64,000 nucleotides of DNA, taken from NCBI RefSeq assembly GCF_016403105.1, contig NZ_CP046155.1, forward strand, positions 2,881,906 to 2,945,905, in the 5' to 3' direction. The translations under genes were made by a program, and so were the position numbers. Positions 26,676-36,585 of the stretch are shown here, piece after piece. The notes beneath the pieces are model-generated. The model worked only from the letters and a program-made list of their open reading frames with translations. It had not been told where the DNA came from and searched no databases. Origin of the DNA: Leptolyngbya sp. BL0902 (GTDB taxonomy: Bacteria > Cyanobacteriota > Cyanobacteriia > Phormidesmidales > Phormidesmidaceae). Each line of letters starts with the position of its first letter. Position 1 is the first letter of the stretch.

Positions 26676-28802
26676 ATGGTGCAACCTTCCAATGCCAATG
26701 CTGATACCAATCCTTCTGACCTGCCGACGGGGGCTGGCCCGCGTGAGTCGTTCGTGGGCGATATCATTCAGCGCGGCGGGGAAGAACTGCGGGTAGATAA
26801 GGTACCCACCCGATTTACGACCCGCCTCCATCAGCCGGGGGGCCTAGAGGCGGTGCAGGCGGCGCTGAGCCCGGTGGCGGTGCGCCCAGTGGCGGCGGGG
26901 CAGTTGGTGGAATGGCAGGTCAACACTGCCGAGTTGGAGGATACCCTCAACCGAGCGCGACAGCATCCTGACGTGGCCTTTGCCAGCCATGTCTATTGCC
27001 TGGTAGATAGCCCTCAAACCTGGGTTTATCTCACTGACGAAATGACGGTGCAGGGGGATGATTCGGTGGATCGGGCCACCCTCGAAGCCAGGATGGCCCC
27101 TCTGGGGCTGGCCCTTGAGCGGCCTCTGACCGGGGTTGCCAATGCCTTTGTGGTGCGTGTGACTGCCACGGCCACCGAGAACCCAATTAAACTAGCCAAC
27201 CGCCTGCTGCGCCTGCCCGGTGTCATGCTGGCCGAGCCGAATTTGGTGATGGCCATTGAGGGGCAGTATCGCCCCACGGATGATCGCTATCCCCAGCAGT
27301 GGCACCTGTTTCACCAGGGTGGATCCCAGTTGGCGGCGGGGTCCCATATCCAGGTGGAGGATGCCTGGAACATCACGCGGGGCAGTCGTTCGGTGGTGAT
27401 TGCGGTGGCCGACGACGGGTTTGACCTAGAGCACACCGACCTACAAGGCATGGGCAAACTGGTGAACCCCATCGACCTCAAGGATCGCGATGCGGTGCCC
27501 CTGCCGATGCAAAGCCACGAAAACCACGGCACAGCGGTGGCGGGGGTGGCCATTGGCGAGGAAAACGGTAGCGGCATTGTGGGGGTAGCTCCGGGCTGCG
27601 CTTTTTTGCCCATTCGCACTACCGGATTCATTGACGACACCTCGATAGAGCAACTGTTTGGCGAAGCGGTGAACCGGGGAGCGGCGGTGATTGTCTGTAG
27701 CTGGTCGCCTGCGTCCAATTATTTCCCCCTCACCCTGCGCCAAACCAATGCCATTACCCAAGCTGCCACCACCGGGCGCAACGGCAAGGGCTGCGTGATC
27801 CTCTTCTCGGCGGGGAACGCCAACCGCCCCGTCAGCGGCACCATCAACGAAGCCCAGTGGCCCCGCAATGCCCTCAGCGGCCCCACCAAGTGGCTGAATG
27901 GCTTTACCGTTCACCCTGACGTGATTACGGTCTCGGCTTCCACCAGCCTGAATACCAAGGCCGCCTACAGCAACTGGGGGCCACACATTGCCCTCTGTGC
28001 CCCCAGCAACAATGCCCCCCCCACCATGGCCCTGCCCCAGGTGGGTACCGTAGCCACCGGGCCAGAGGTGCGCCAAACTTTGCCGGGGCGGGGCGTCGTC
28101 ACCAGCGACCGCACAGGCGGAGCGGGCTACGACCCCAGCGCCTACACCCAAAGCTTTGGCGGCACCTCCAGCGCTTGCCCCGTGGTGGCTGGGGTCGTAG
28201 GGCTGATGCTGTCGGTGAACCCCAACCTAACCGCCCAGGAGGTGCGGGAAATTCTGCAAACCACCGCCGACAAAATTGTTGACCCGGCCCCCGATCCCCA
28301 ACTGGGCTTGAAGTACGGCACCTACGACGGGCGCGGCCATTCCCAGTGGTTTGGCTATGGCAAGGTGAATGCCCTGGCGGCGGTGCAGGCGGCCCAAGCT
28401 CGCGCCTGGAGCCAGCGACGGGTGCGGCAAATTCTTTCCCAGCAAAATCGCACGGCTCTGGTGATTCCCGACAACCAGCCCACGGGCATCGACAGCGCTA
28501 TTGTGATTGCCCAAAATGGCACCGTCACCGACCTTCAGGTACAAGTGAGCCTTCAGCACGAGTTCCTCGGTGATATTAGCCTCACCCTGATCGCCCCCAG
28601 CGGCCAAACAGTGCTGCTACAGGGGCGCACCCTAGGCCGTCAAACCAGCCTGCGCCAAACCTACAATCTGCAAACCGCCCCTGCTCTGGTGGCGATGCTG
28701 GGTCAGCCCGCCCTCGGAGCCTGGAAACTCCGCATTGTTGACCATGCCCCCGCTGCCATGGGTCGGCTGCTGGAATGGCGGCTTTCCCTGGGGCTGGGCT
28801 AG
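26676..28802 (+). CDS. S8-family (subtilisin/kexin-like) serine protease with P-domain
   Basis: The protein has 708 residues. The catalytic triad is visible: Asp in IAVADDGFDLEHTDL, His in HENHGTAVAGVA and Ser in GGTSSACPVVAGV; the oxyanion Asn is in LFSAGNAN. The N-terminal 200 residues resemble a long propeptide. The last 110 residues form a proprotein convertase P-domain (DISLTLIAPSGQTVLLQ, LGAWKLRIVDHAP). No signal peptide is evident, which is unusual for a secreted protease and suggests either a cytoplasmic role or a misassigned start. It is apparently monocistronic. Confidence 0.85.
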   Translation: MVQPSNANADTNPSDLPTGAGPRESFVGDIIQRGGEELRVDKVPTRFTTRLHQPGGLEAVQAALSPVAVRPVAAGQLVEWQVNTAELEDTLNRARQHPDVAFASHVYCLVDSPQTWVYLTDEMTVQGDDSVDRATLEARMAPLGLALERPLTGVANAFVVRVTATATENPIKLANRLLRLPGVMLAEPNLVMAIEGQYRPTDDRYPQQWHLFHQGGSQLAAGSHIQVEDAWNITRGSRSVVIAVADDGFDLEHTDLQGMGKLVNPIDLKDRDAVPLPMQSHENHGTAVAGVAIGEENGSGIVGVAPGCAFLPIRTTGFIDDTSIEQLFGEAVNRGAAVIVCSWSPASNYFPLTLRQTNAITQAATTGRNGKGCVILFSAGNANRPVSGTINEAQWPRNALSGPTKWLNGFTVHPDVITVSASTSLNTKAAYSNWGPHIALCAPSNNAPPTMALPQVGTVATGPEVRQTLPGRGVVTSDRTGGAGYDPSAYTQSFGGTSSACPVVAGVVGLMLSVNPNLTAQEVREILQTTADKIVDPAPDPQLGLKYGTYDGRGHSQWFGYGKVNALAAVQAAQARAWSQRRVRQILSQQNRTALVIPDNQPTGIDSAIVIAQNGTVTDLQVQVSLQHEFLGDISLTLIAPSGQTVLLQGRTLGRQTSLRQTYNLQTAPALVAMLGQPALGAWKLRIVDHAPAAMGRLLEWRLSLGLG

Positions 28803-28968
28803 GGCCGCTAACGCCGAACAGACTAGATATCTCGTGGCTAGGACAGCGCCATCGCCGTATCCCAAAAGCGCTCACGGCCCCGGGCGTATTGAGTGTCCCG
28901 CTGCTGTAGAGATTCCATTAGGATGGTTCTGATTCCAGCAAAATCAGTTGTGTGGGCGATAAAGACCG

Positions 28969-29595
28969 ATGGGATTCCTTGATCAACTCAGCAAAGCAGC
29001 TCAAAACCCTGGCAAGCTGCTACAGAAACAGGTGGAAGATTACATCCTTGTTGATCCTCCTGCCCAGGCCCTAACCCTCAAAGCCAAGACCGTTGAGTTA
29101 CTGTGCCAAAAAACGATTCAGCGCGTAGACCAACTTACCGCCCTAGAGCCAGATCCTCAGCAGGGCCTAATGGCTACCATCGAGCAAAATCAAATCAAAG
29201 CTAAGATTCACTTCACCCCCGAAAGAATCTGCATCAAAGGGGATTTAGTTGAAGGACAGCTTCGCCTTCTCCAAAAGCCCCAAGTAGAATCCTCTTCGCT
29301 GATGTATCGCACCCTTATCGCTGGATGGAGTACGTTTCTTGGCGGCTATGTCCCCAACCAAGCCCTACCGGAAGGGGTCAGGTTAGAAGGCGATCTGGTT
29401 TACTATACCCTTCCCAAAGGCCAACTTCGTTTAGTTGATGCGCTCTTTCACAATCTTCAAGATGGCTCAGCCCTCAATCTTGATCTTCAGAAAGGCGAAT
29501 TGGGCATTAAAAGTACCGTCGCTATCAACTGGCGTGACATCAATCTGCTGAGCTTGATCCAGCTTTTCACCGCGATTTCTGGCAAAAAATCCTAG
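28969..29595 (+). CDS. Conserved hypothetical protein
   Basis: The protein has 208 residues and no signal peptide or membrane helix. The N-terminal 40 residues are helical (FLDQLSKAAQNPGKLLQKQVEDYI). A beta-rich core follows with repeated ligand-like phrases such as ERICIKGDLVEGQLRLL and VRLEGDLVYYTLPKGQLRLVDALF, and the C-terminus is helical. I do not recognise a family. Neighbours (an S8 protease and psb28) give no clear hint. Its codon use is slightly more AT-rich than the surrounding genes. Confidence 0.6.
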   Translation: MGFLDQLSKAAQNPGKLLQKQVEDYILVDPPAQALTLKAKTVELLCQKTIQRVDQLTALEPDPQQGLMATIEQNQIKAKIHFTPERICIKGDLVEGQLRLLQKPQVESSSLMYRTLIAGWSTFLGGYVPNQALPEGVRLEGDLVYYTLPKGQLRLVDALFHNLQDGSALNLDLQKGELGIKSTVAINWRDINLLSLIQLFTAISGKKS

Positions 29596-29755
29596 GTGGA
29601 AGATTTTGGGCATGGTGGGCTCTACCATCGCCCTACTTCGCCGCCGGGATCCCCTCCCATGAGGTTGAGGGTGTTGATCCGTGAGGGAAAGGCGATAGCG
29701 GTTTACAATTCTATGTACTGATAGTTCATGTGTTGATTACAAGGAATCTTTTGGC

Positions 29756-30088
29756 ATGGCCGAAATTCAATTTGCCCGTGGGATCGCCGAACCCGTTATC
29801 CCTGATGTCCGCCTCACCCGCGCCAAGGACGGCACCAACGGCACCGCCACCTTTTACTTTGACTACCCCCAAGCCCTCTCCGAAAACGGCGTGGAAGTGA
29901 CCGGGATGTATCTGGTGGATGAAGAAGGGGAACTGGTGACTCGTGAGGTGAACGGTAAGTTCATCAATGGCGAACCCGCTGGCATTGAGGCCATCTACGT
30001 CATGAAGAGCGAGGCCGACTGGGATCGCTTCATGCGGTTTATGAATCGCTATGCGGAACAAAATGGCCTCGGCTTCACCAAGAGCTAG
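29756..30088 (+). CDS. psb28: Photosystem II assembly factor Psb28
   Basis: The protein has 110 residues and is soluble. It binds transiently to the cytoplasmic side of photosystem II assembly intermediates (CP47/RC47 side). The sequence follows the family throughout: [50 protein letters not shown] and [23 protein letters not shown]. An AAGGAAT ribosome-binding site lies about 10 nt upstream. The moaB-like gene begins 23 nt downstream. Confidence 0.96.
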   Translation: MAEIQFARGIAEPVIPDVRLTRAKDGTNGTATFYFDYPQALSENGVEVTGMYLVDEEGELVTREVNGKFINGEPAGIEAIYVMKSEADWDRFMRFMNRYAEQNGLGFTKS

Positions 30089-30111
30089 GGTATCCCCACC
30101 AAACCTGAGCC

Positions 30112-30606
30112 ATGGCCCACCCCCGTTCCCTCAATCGCCCCCTATGCTGCGCTGTTTTGACGGTGAGTGACACCCGCACCCCCGACACCGATCAGAGCGG
30201 GGCGCTAATTCAAGCGAGGCTGGCGGAGGTGGGGCACCAGATCACCGATTACCGCATTGTGGCCGACGAGCCCGCGCTGATTCGGGATCTGGTGGTGCAG
30301 TGGGGACAGCGTCGTGACTTGGATGCGGTGATTGTGAATGGCGGCACCGGAATTGCCCCCCGCGACACCACCTACGATGCCCTAGAAGCCCTGCTAGAGA
30401 AAACCCTTCCGGGCTTTGGAGAACTGTTCCGCCAGCTCAGCTTCCAGGAAATTGGCTCCCGTGCGATGGCCTCTAGGGCGGTGGCCGGAGTGTATCAGGA
30501 TAAGCTGCTGTTTTCCCTGCCCGGATCGAGCAAGGCCGTAAAACTGGCCATGGATGCCCTGATTGTGCCTGAGTTACCCCACTTAGTCAGTCTGCTGCGG
30601 GGCTAG
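30112..30606 (+). CDS. moaB: Molybdenum cofactor biosynthesis protein MoaB (MogA-like)
   Basis: The protein has 164 residues of the MoaB/Mog fold, which binds molybdopterin and in Mog-type enzymes adenylylates it. Typical phrases are AVLTVSDTRTPDTDQSG, VNGGTGIAPRDTTYDAL and the C-terminal LFSLPGSSKAVKLAMDALI. The moaA gene of the same pathway lies 23 kb away in the window. Its stop overlaps the stop of the convergent downstream gene in a shared CTAG. Confidence 0.9.
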   Translation: MAHPRSLNRPLCCAVLTVSDTRTPDTDQSGALIQARLAEVGHQITDYRIVADEPALIRDLVVQWGQRRDLDAVIVNGGTGIAPRDTTYDALEALLEKTLPGFGELFRQLSFQEIGSRAMASRAVAGVYQDKLLFSLPGSSKAVKLAMDALIVPELPHLVSLLRG

Positions 30607-31385
30607 GCGGGCCGAGTGCGCTTGCCCTGGGTCGCAGGGATAGTATTTTTGCTGCGTAGGGTAACGTTGACCCCGTCGTTAGACTGCTCTACCACCAGCA
30701 GCGGCGTGGGCTTGGCCTTTTGATCCCAGTGCATATAGGCCAGACGCCCCTGAATGGTGGGCTGCCAGTGGCAGTCGTCTGACTGGGGGCTCATGAAGTT
30801 TTCGATGCAGGCGATGAGCTGCTCGATGGTGGCGGAGGTGGCCTGGGTGGGCAGCTTAGCCAGTTTGATTTGGATGCGGAACAGCACCCGCTTACGGGCC
30901 GAGGGATTGTCGGTGAGGTTGTACTCTACGTCAAAAATCTCGTCTACGATGCGGGTTTTAGCCGCCACGCCCACCAGCCCCACTTCCGCCTGCTGGGGCC
31001 GTAGCGCCACGGTAATTTTCTGCTTCACCTTCACCTTCAACTGGTTCACGATGGCAGAGTGGAAGCCGTCTTCCTCCATCCGCATCCGCAGATAGTCGAG
31101 GTTGCACTCGCGGGAGTGCACTAGGTCGGGGTTGCGCTCCATGCGGGTGATGGTCTCTAGGGCCATCTTCACCTTTTTCTGAAGCTCCTGGTTTTTATAG
31201 GTCTGAAATTTCAGTTGTTTGACCAACTGCTTGGTTTTGAGGTGGGAGGTGACGCCCAGGGCCACTAGCAAAATCCCCAATCCCCCAGTGGCTAACATCC
31301 AGGGGTTTGCGAGGATCTGCGAGGGTTGGCTAGGGGCAGGAGCCTGAGCAACCGATGTGTAGAGAGAGACTGAGGAGGTAGTCAT
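30603..31385 (-). CDS. Conserved single-span membrane protein of unknown function
   Basis: The protein has 260 residues. A short N-terminus is followed by one hydrophobic helix (about residues 30-48) and a charged coiled segment (TKQLVKQLKFQTYKNQELQKKVKMALETITRME). The C-terminal 150-residue globular domain includes GFHSAIVNQLKVKVKQKITV and EIFDVEYNLTDNPSARKRVLFRIQIK. It is probably cytoplasm-facing. I recognise it as a type commonly seen in cyanobacteria but no function is known. The ATG at 31385 is preferred over a TTG 6 nt upstream. Confidence 0.6.
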   Translation of the reverse strand: MTTSSVSLYTSVAQAPAPSQPSQILANPWMLATGGLGILLVALGVTSHLKTKQLVKQLKFQTYKNQELQKKVKMALETITRMERNPDLVHSRECNLDYLRMRMEEDGFHSAIVNQLKVKVKQKITVALRPQQAEVGLVGVAAKTRIVDEIFDVEYNLTDNPSARKRVLFRIQIKLAKLPTQATSATIEQLIACIENFMSPQSDDCHWQPTIQGRLAYMHWDQKAKPTPLLVVEQSNDGVNVTLRSKNTIPATQGKRTRPA

Positions 31386-31570
31386 CGCCAATTTGCCGCG
31401 AAGGGTTTTCTCGGAATTACTTCTAGGGTGCCCTGCTTACCCCTAAAGTCATCTATGCGCTCAACATTTAGTCGCAATTTCGCTAACTTAGTTCACGCTT
31501 TATAGAATTATCACATCTCTCTGCCCCAATTTTGGCGGATCACGGCTGAAGCCCAGGGCTTCCCAGGGCC

Positions 31571-32257
31571 TTACCCTCGCCGATTCAGGCCCCAATCATA
31601 GGGGAGGTAGCGCACCTCAGCGGCGAGGGATACCTGGGGATTATATTGAGCAATGTAGGCTGCGATGGAGGGAGCTACGGCTAAAAAGTCTTCCTTGTAC
31701 CACTGAAAAATTTTGCTGCAATAGAGAATATTCTGATCGGCGTCGTAGCGAACTTTTTCGGGATGATTTAAAAAGCGCTGGGCATCGGTATCGAGTTGCG
31801 CTTCGACGATTCCCGGCAGGTAGGCTTCGTTTCGCAAAATGGGGCAACCCAAGGACGCACAGACCAGGGCAAAATGGATGCGCGGATCGGCAAAGGTGGC
31901 CCGTAGCTTGCGGTGCTCAATGTGGTTCAGGCTGAGGGACTGGCCGTTGTGCCGATAGACCGGGCGGCTGAGAAACGCCAACAACCCCAGCCAGTTGGGG
32001 AAGCCCAAAATCCTAGGCCGAATGGAGGTAATGGGGTAGCGCCGCAGCACCTCCTGTACCATCAGCGCGTTGTAAAGGTTAAGCCAAAAGGCGAGGTGTT
32101 CTTCTGGGGTGAGATCCGCCACCACCACGGTTTGTAATTCGGCCAGCCAGTCCGCCAGCATGGCCATGGATTCCTGCCGCCAGCGGCCATAGTCTACCAA
32201 GCCCTGGTCATCCACGTAGGCTTGTAGCATAAAGTCCCAGGGGGCAAAGGTGAGCAT
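31571..32257 (-). CDS. DUF547 domain-containing protein
   Basis: The protein has 228 residues. DUF547 is recognised by HLAFWLNLYNALMVQEVL, the SLNHIEHRKL segment, and DPRIHFALVCASLGCPILRNEAY with its paired Cys residues. The fold is thought to be papain/transglutaminase-like, with a Cys-His arrangement, but activity is unproven. No signal peptide is seen, so it is probably cytoplasmic. It is apparently monocistronic. Confidence 0.88.
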   Translation of the reverse strand: MLTFAPWDFMLQAYVDDQGLVDYGRWRQESMAMLADWLAELQTVVVADLTPEEHLAFWLNLYNALMVQEVLRRYPITSIRPRILGFPNWLGLLAFLSRPVYRHNGQSLSLNHIEHRKLRATFADPRIHFALVCASLGCPILRNEAYLPGIVEAQLDTDAQRFLNHPEKVRYDADQNILYCSKIFQWYKEDFLAVAPSIAAYIAQYNPQVSLAAEVRYLPYDWGLNRRG

Positions 32258-32359
32258 AGGGCAGGTCGGGAACTTTGTTCAGGAAATGGCTTTCCACAAT
32301 CTTACCGAACCCCTCACAAAGAAAAGCCTGGTTTCTCTAAGATGCCGGATGTCTGGGGG

Positions 32360-33313
32360 CTAGCGCAGTTCTAGATCCAGCCCTTCTCGGCGGCTGCGGA
32401 GGTCGTAGTACAAAACGCCCTTGACCGCTTGCCAGAGGGGCAAAATCAACATGTTGCCTGCGAGGCTAAGGATGAAGCCGATCCCTTGGCTAATGGCCAT
32501 CACCGTGACACTGTCGGGCAAAAAGGCGAAGAAAATGCTGGGCAGGTAGTTTGTAACCGAGAGAACGGGTAACTGAATGAGAAACGTGGCCAGCAGGACA
32601 ATCTGGATGCGGCCTAGGGAGGTTTGGGTGAGTTCCCAACTGCGGCTGAGGCTGCTTCCGGCGTCTTGGTTGGGTTCCACCGCCAGCACCACATCGGGGA
32701 TGAGGAGGTGGGAGATGATCCAAACCAACCCTAGGGTAAACACCGCTATCCACAACAAGACCCCCAAGATTGTTCCCACAACGCCGCCCACGGCGCTGTT
32801 TGTGAAAGCGCCTAGGAGGCCGCCGATGACGACGCCAACCCCGGCCCCCGCCAAAGAGGCCACGAGCAGCGACACCATCAAAGCCGCAGAGTAGGCCAGG
32901 GATAGCAAGAAGCTGAGCAACAGAAACTGGTTGAGTTTAGGGGTGAGAGCGCGTCTTACATCCAAGGAGGTTTCGGGTTGGTTGATCAGGTCGCGAAAGG
33001 CCAGCCGCCCGATGACACTGAGGATCATGGTGTATTTGGCGCTGCCGTAGAGCAAGGGCAAAAAACCCACCAGCATTCCTAGGAAACCACCCACCACGCC
33101 CAGCACCTCGCCGCCAATGGCCCACAGCCCTCCGGCCAGAACCGCAATGGCCAAGGCCATGCCCACAATGCCCGCAAGCACCCACAGGGTAGCCAGGGCC
33201 GACAGTTGGAGGTAGGTCTTGAAGCGATCCCGATACAGCTTGAGCGCGGCACTCACCACATCGCCAGGATTAAGGGGGCCAAGCGGAGGGCTCGGAACGT
33301 CGGAAAAATCCAT
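32360..33313 (-). CDS. Polytopic membrane protein (glycerophosphodiesterase-membrane-domain-like)
   Basis: The protein has 317 residues with about six to seven hydrophobic helices, many Gly/Ala-rich (GAGVGVVIGGLLGAFTNSAVGGVVGTILG). The N-terminal PLNPGDVVSAALKLYRDRF and the LIPDVVLAVE...SLSRSWELTQ motif are shared with membrane proteins related to the glycerophosphoryl diester phosphodiesterase membrane domain. Function is unknown. It is divergent from the SpoIIM-like gene with a 123-nt spacer; these two gene types often occur together. Confidence 0.65.
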   Translation of the reverse strand: MDFSDVPSPPLGPLNPGDVVSAALKLYRDRFKTYLQLSALATLWVLAGIVGMALAIAVLAGGLWAIGGEVLGVVGGFLGMLVGFLPLLYGSAKYTMILSVIGRLAFRDLINQPETSLDVRRALTPKLNQFLLLSFLLSLAYSAALMVSLLVASLAGAGVGVVIGGLLGAFTNSAVGGVVGTILGVLLWIAVFTLGLVWIISHLLIPDVVLAVEPNQDAGSSLSRSWELTQTSLGRIQIVLLATFLIQLPVLSVTNYLPSIFFAFLPDSVTVMAISQGIGFILSLAGNMLILPLWQAVKGVLYYDLRSRREGLDLELR

Positions 33314-33436
33314 GGAATCTATCTTAAAAATGGCGCATCCCCAGGGATGACCTCATTGGGAACCACTGGGGGTAGTCTTAGACTTTGAGAGTAGCCTACA
33401 CTGCGGTTGGGGTCGCTGTTTTTCCCGATTTGCTTC

Positions 33437-34426
33437 ATGAATATTCAGCGTTGGATGGCCCGCCGCGAGGCCAGTTGGCGGCAGTTAGATGCCCTGCTTC
33501 AGCAAGCGGAGAAAAAGGGGCTGAAGAGTCTTTCGGGGGGGCAGGTGCGGCAGATGGCTAGCCTCTATCGTTCTGTGTCGGCGGATTTGGCGCGGGCCAA
33601 AAGCAACGCCGTGGGGCAAGCGGTGATTCAGGATTTACAGCAACTCACCAGCCGGGGCTATCGCCAGATTTACCAGGGCTCTCGGCGGCAGGAATGGCAG
33701 TCTATCCTAGACTTCTACCGCTACGGCTTCCCAGAAACGGTACAACAAACCTGGCCCTACATCGCCCTCGCCACCGTCCTCTTTGGCCTGGGTGGGCTGG
33801 TGGGCTGGTGGTTTGCGTGGCAAGATCCGGCCTTTCTCACGCTGGTGCTGGGCCAAGCGTTTGTGGAGCAAGTGAAAACCAGCCAAGAACTCTGGACAGT
33901 GTCGATTATGGGCGTGGAACCCGTCGCCTCTAGCCAGATTATGATCAACAACATTGGCGTGTCCCTCTGGGCGATGATTGGCGGCATTGCCATGGTGATG
34001 CCCAGCGTGCCCCTGCTGACCCCTCCCGGAGCATTTACGGTTTATCTACTGCTGTTCAATGGCCTGATGATTGGCTGTGTGGGGGTGTTGGTGGCCCAGG
34101 CGGGCCTTGCCTGGGATTTGTGGGCCTTTGTGTTTCCCCACGGGGCGCTAGAACTGCCAGCAATTTTCATGGCAGGCGGGGCGGGGCTACTGCTAGCCAA
34201 AAGTATTCTGTTGCCGGGGGCCTATCGTCGTATCGATGCCCTACGGATTCACGGACTTCAGGCAGTGCGACTGCTCTACGGCATCATTACCCTACTAGTG
34301 ATGGCGGGCATAATCGAAGGATTTTTCTCCCCCCAAACCTGGATTCCCAATGGCTTGAAATATGCCGTAGGCATCGCCCTTTTCATCGGCCTAGGGCAGT
34401 ATTGTCGCCGCCAGCGTCCGGCCTAA
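33437..34426 (+). CDS. SpoIIM-family (stage II sporulation protein M-like) membrane protein
   Basis: The protein has 329 residues. A charged N-terminal helical region (MNIQRWMARREASWRQLDALLQQAEKKGL) is followed by about six hydrophobic helices with the family phrases IMINNIGVSLWAMIGGI and FVFPHGALELPAIFMAGGAGL. In non-sporulating bacteria the family is of unknown envelope-related function and is often linked with DUF58, MoxR and RDD proteins. The ATG at 33437 matches the family's start. Its stop overlaps the convergent barrel gene by 4 nt. Confidence 0.85.
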   Translation: MNIQRWMARREASWRQLDALLQQAEKKGLKSLSGGQVRQMASLYRSVSADLARAKSNAVGQAVIQDLQQLTSRGYRQIYQGSRRQEWQSILDFYRYGFPETVQQTWPYIALATVLFGLGGLVGWWFAWQDPAFLTLVLGQAFVEQVKTSQELWTVSIMGVEPVASSQIMINNIGVSLWAMIGGIAMVMPSVPLLTPPGAFTVYLLLFNGLMIGCVGVLVAQAGLAWDLWAFVFPHGALELPAIFMAGGAGLLLAKSILLPGAYRRIDALRIHGLQAVRLLYGIITLLVMAGIIEGFFSPQTWIPNGLKYAVGIALFIGLGQYCRRQRPA

Positions 34427-35322
34427 AGCAGCCACTCTAGCGAAAGCCCCCAGCGACTCTCTTGGCCAAAGCGGGAGTTTTGAAACTGGAGGTCGCTGCC
34501 CAGGCGCAGTTGGCCCGTGACGGCATAGCCCAGGGCAAAGCTGGTAATGCCTACTTCGCGGTCGGTGCCGGGGGCGACCCAGTGCTGGCTAATTGCGAGA
34601 TCCGCCCCGCCCCCACGGGAGGGAATCAGCATCAGCCGTAGGCCCAGATCAAGGCCATCGGTGCTGTAGGCCGGGGCTGAGACCGAGCGATAGCCCACAC
34701 TGGGGGCCACATTCACGTAGCCGCCCAGGGGTAGCAGGTAGTAGCGGGCCTCGGCTCCGTAGGATTCTCGCTGGCCGTTGCCGCTGCGGCTGTAGTCGGC
34801 GCTGGCGGTGAGTCCGGTACCGGGCCACACAAACACATCGTCAACCCCTAGCTGAAACCCGCCGATTTCGCCGTTGGAGGGAAAGTTGGCATAGCCCACC
34901 CGCAGCCGGGTACGGAAGCTGGGCGTATGGCGGATTTCCTCGGCAATGTCGGGCACTTCATTGAGCCACTGCCGCAGCACCGGGCTTTCTTGAATCACCC
35001 TAGGATCGAGTTCAAGGGGGGCCAGTTCTTCCTCAGTGAGCGGCTCGGTGGAATCAGGATCCACATGGGAGGTTGAATGGAGAGAAGATTCGTCCGAGGC
35101 GGACTCAGGGGTGGGCGATGGCGTTTGGGTCTGCGCGAGAACGGCGGCGTCAGGCGGACAGACCGATTCGGGAGACACCAAGGCTACGTTCTCCTCAGCA
35201 ACATTGAGGGAACAGCCTGTGACCCCAAGCCCTTCGGCCATCGCTGCCCCGCCATGCCCCAGGCTACCGATAACGCCTAGGGCTAGGCCAAGCCATTTTC
35301 CATACATGAAGGACTGGGCCAT
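34423..35322 (-). CDS. Predicted outer-membrane beta-barrel protein
   Basis: The protein has 299 residues. A signal peptide (KWLGLALGVIGSLGHGGAAMA) is followed by a Pro/Ser/Glu-rich linker and a short helical region. About 150 residues of alternating hydrophobic strands with aromatic girdles then run to the C-terminus (RLRVGYANF, VNVAPSVGYRSV, LRLGSDLQF). This suggests a small barrel. I cannot assign a family. The start at 35322 was chosen because an acsF terminator lies just upstream and the longer frame would read through it. Confidence 0.6.
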   Translation of the reverse strand: MAQSFMYGKWLGLALGVIGSLGHGGAAMAEGLGVTGCSLNVAEENVALVSPESVCPPDAAVLAQTQTPSPTPESASDESSLHSTSHVDPDSTEPLTEEELAPLELDPRVIQESPVLRQWLNEVPDIAEEIRHTPSFRTRLRVGYANFPSNGEIGGFQLGVDDVFVWPGTGLTASADYSRSGNGQRESYGAEARYYLLPLGGYVNVAPSVGYRSVSAPAYSTDGLDLGLRLMLIPSRGGGADLAISQHWVAPGTDREVGITSFALGYAVTGQLRLGSDLQFQNSRFGQESRWGLSLEWLL

Positions 35323-35399
35323 TACACCACACACTCCCATTGATCTCGATTGATCTTGTCTGCGATTCGTCTGCCGATGCACAAATGTCTGGCCATCGT

Positions 35400-35433
35400 A
35401 AGAAAAACGGCTCTGTAAATCTACAAAGCCGTT
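35400..35433 (-). terminator. Rho-independent terminator downstream of acsF
   Basis: On the minus strand the arms AACGGCT (35427-35433) and AGCCGTT (35406-35412) enclose an inner TGTA/TACA stem and a GATT loop. A T-run follows, corresponding to the A residues at 35403-35407 on the plus strand. It lies about 76 nt past the acsF stop. Confidence 0.88.
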
Positions 35434-35508
35434 GGGGGAAACGAGGATAGCGTTTTTCTTGGGCAAGGTACCCTAGGCTAATGCCCCTGGGCCACTTACC
35501 CGCTGAAC

Positions 35509-36585
35509 CTAGCGCACTTGGCCACGGGAATCGGTGACGTCGATGGGCTTCATGAAGTAGAGGCTCACCATTTGCCAGCCGATGTTGGCGATGTGGGGCA
35601 GTTTACGCAGGGTTTGCAGCAGTTTGGGTTGGTTAGACTCAGATACCGCCGAAATCTTGGCGTTGGCCGCCGCCGCCGTATCCAGGCGCTTGAAGAAGTC
35701 GGGATGGTCAACGTTGAGGATCACCGGGAATACCCGACCAGCGGTTTCGTTGGTCTTTTGGATCACTTCAATGTCGTAATCCCGTGCGTTCAGGCCCAGG
35801 GAGGCGTAGAAGCCGCTGCGCTGAAGGTCGTTCAGATACATGGTGGCGAACACCGACAGCAGGAAGAAACGGCACCACAGCTTGGCTTTCCAATCGGTGA
35901 CGATTTCGGGCTGGGCCTTCATCAGGGCCGAGAAGAAGTCGCCGTGGCGGTTTTCATCCTGGCACCAGTTCTCGAAGAACCGGAAGATGGGGTACACCTC
36001 GTTTTCGGGGTGAGATTCGAGGTGGCGATAGATGGTGATGTAGCGCCAGTAGCCGATCTTCTCGGAGAGGTAGGTGGCGTAGAAGATAAACTTGGGCTTA
36101 AAGAAGGTGTACTTCTTGCTCTTGGTCAAAAAGCCCAGGTCGAGCTGAAGGTTGAAGTCCGACATCGCCTTGTTGAGGAAGCCAGCGTGGCGGGCCTCAT
36201 CGCGGGACATCAGGTTGAAGCACTCGGCCAGCACGGGGCTTTTATCTTTGAGGCGACGGCCCAGTTCCTTATAGAGCAGGAAGCCGGAGAACTCGGCGGT
36301 GCAGGAGCGCTCTAGGAACTCCACAAACAACTGCCGGGTTTCGCCACTGATGTGCTCCCAGGACTGCTCGAAGGACTCATCCCGCACAAAGTGGTGACGG
36401 TTGTAGTCTGCCCGGAATTCCTCCAAAATGGCCTGGAGTTCGTCTTCGTTGATGGAGATGTCCATGGCGGCCATCTCGTCAAAGTCGGTGGTGTAGAACC
36501 GAGGGGTGAGGATGGTGTCCTTGGCGGGAGCCTTGACCCCTGGGCGGATTTCTTGAAATTCAGGCTTCTTAAGGGAATCTACCAT
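35509..36585 (-). CDS. acsF: Magnesium-protoporphyrin IX monomethyl ester (oxidative) cyclase
   Basis: The protein has 358 residues. It is the oxygen-dependent diiron enzyme that forms the isocyclic ring E of protochlorophyllide. The diiron-binding motifs are in [24 protein letters not shown] and [10 protein letters not shown], each with Glu and His ligands. The N-terminal [18 protein letters not shown] is diagnostic. [12 protein letters not shown] at 36585 is the normal start; the frame continues 60 nt upstream without homology. It is monocistronic with its own terminator. Confidence 0.97.
   Translation of the reverse strand: MVDSLKKPEFQEIRPGVKAPAKDTILTPRFYTTDFDEMAAMDISINEDELQAILEEFRADYNRHHFVRDESFEQSWEHISGETRQLFVEFLERSCTAEFSGFLLYKELGRRLKDKSPVLAECFNLMSRDEARHAGFLNKAMSDFNLQLDLGFLTKSKKYTFFKPKFIFYATYLSEKIGYWRYITIYRHLESHPENEVYPIFRFFENWCQDENRHGDFFSALMKAQPEIVTDWKAKLWCRFFLLSVFATMYLNDLQRSGFYASLGLNARDYDIEVIQKTNETAGRVFPVILNVDHPDFFKRLDTAAAANAKISAVSESNQPKLLQTLRKLPHIANIGWQMVSLYFMKPIDVTDSRGQVR

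Noticed and set aside
35518..36315. 265-codon plus-strand open frame opposite acsF
   Set aside because: It is a reverse-frame shadow of acsF with low-complexity valine and glutamine content.
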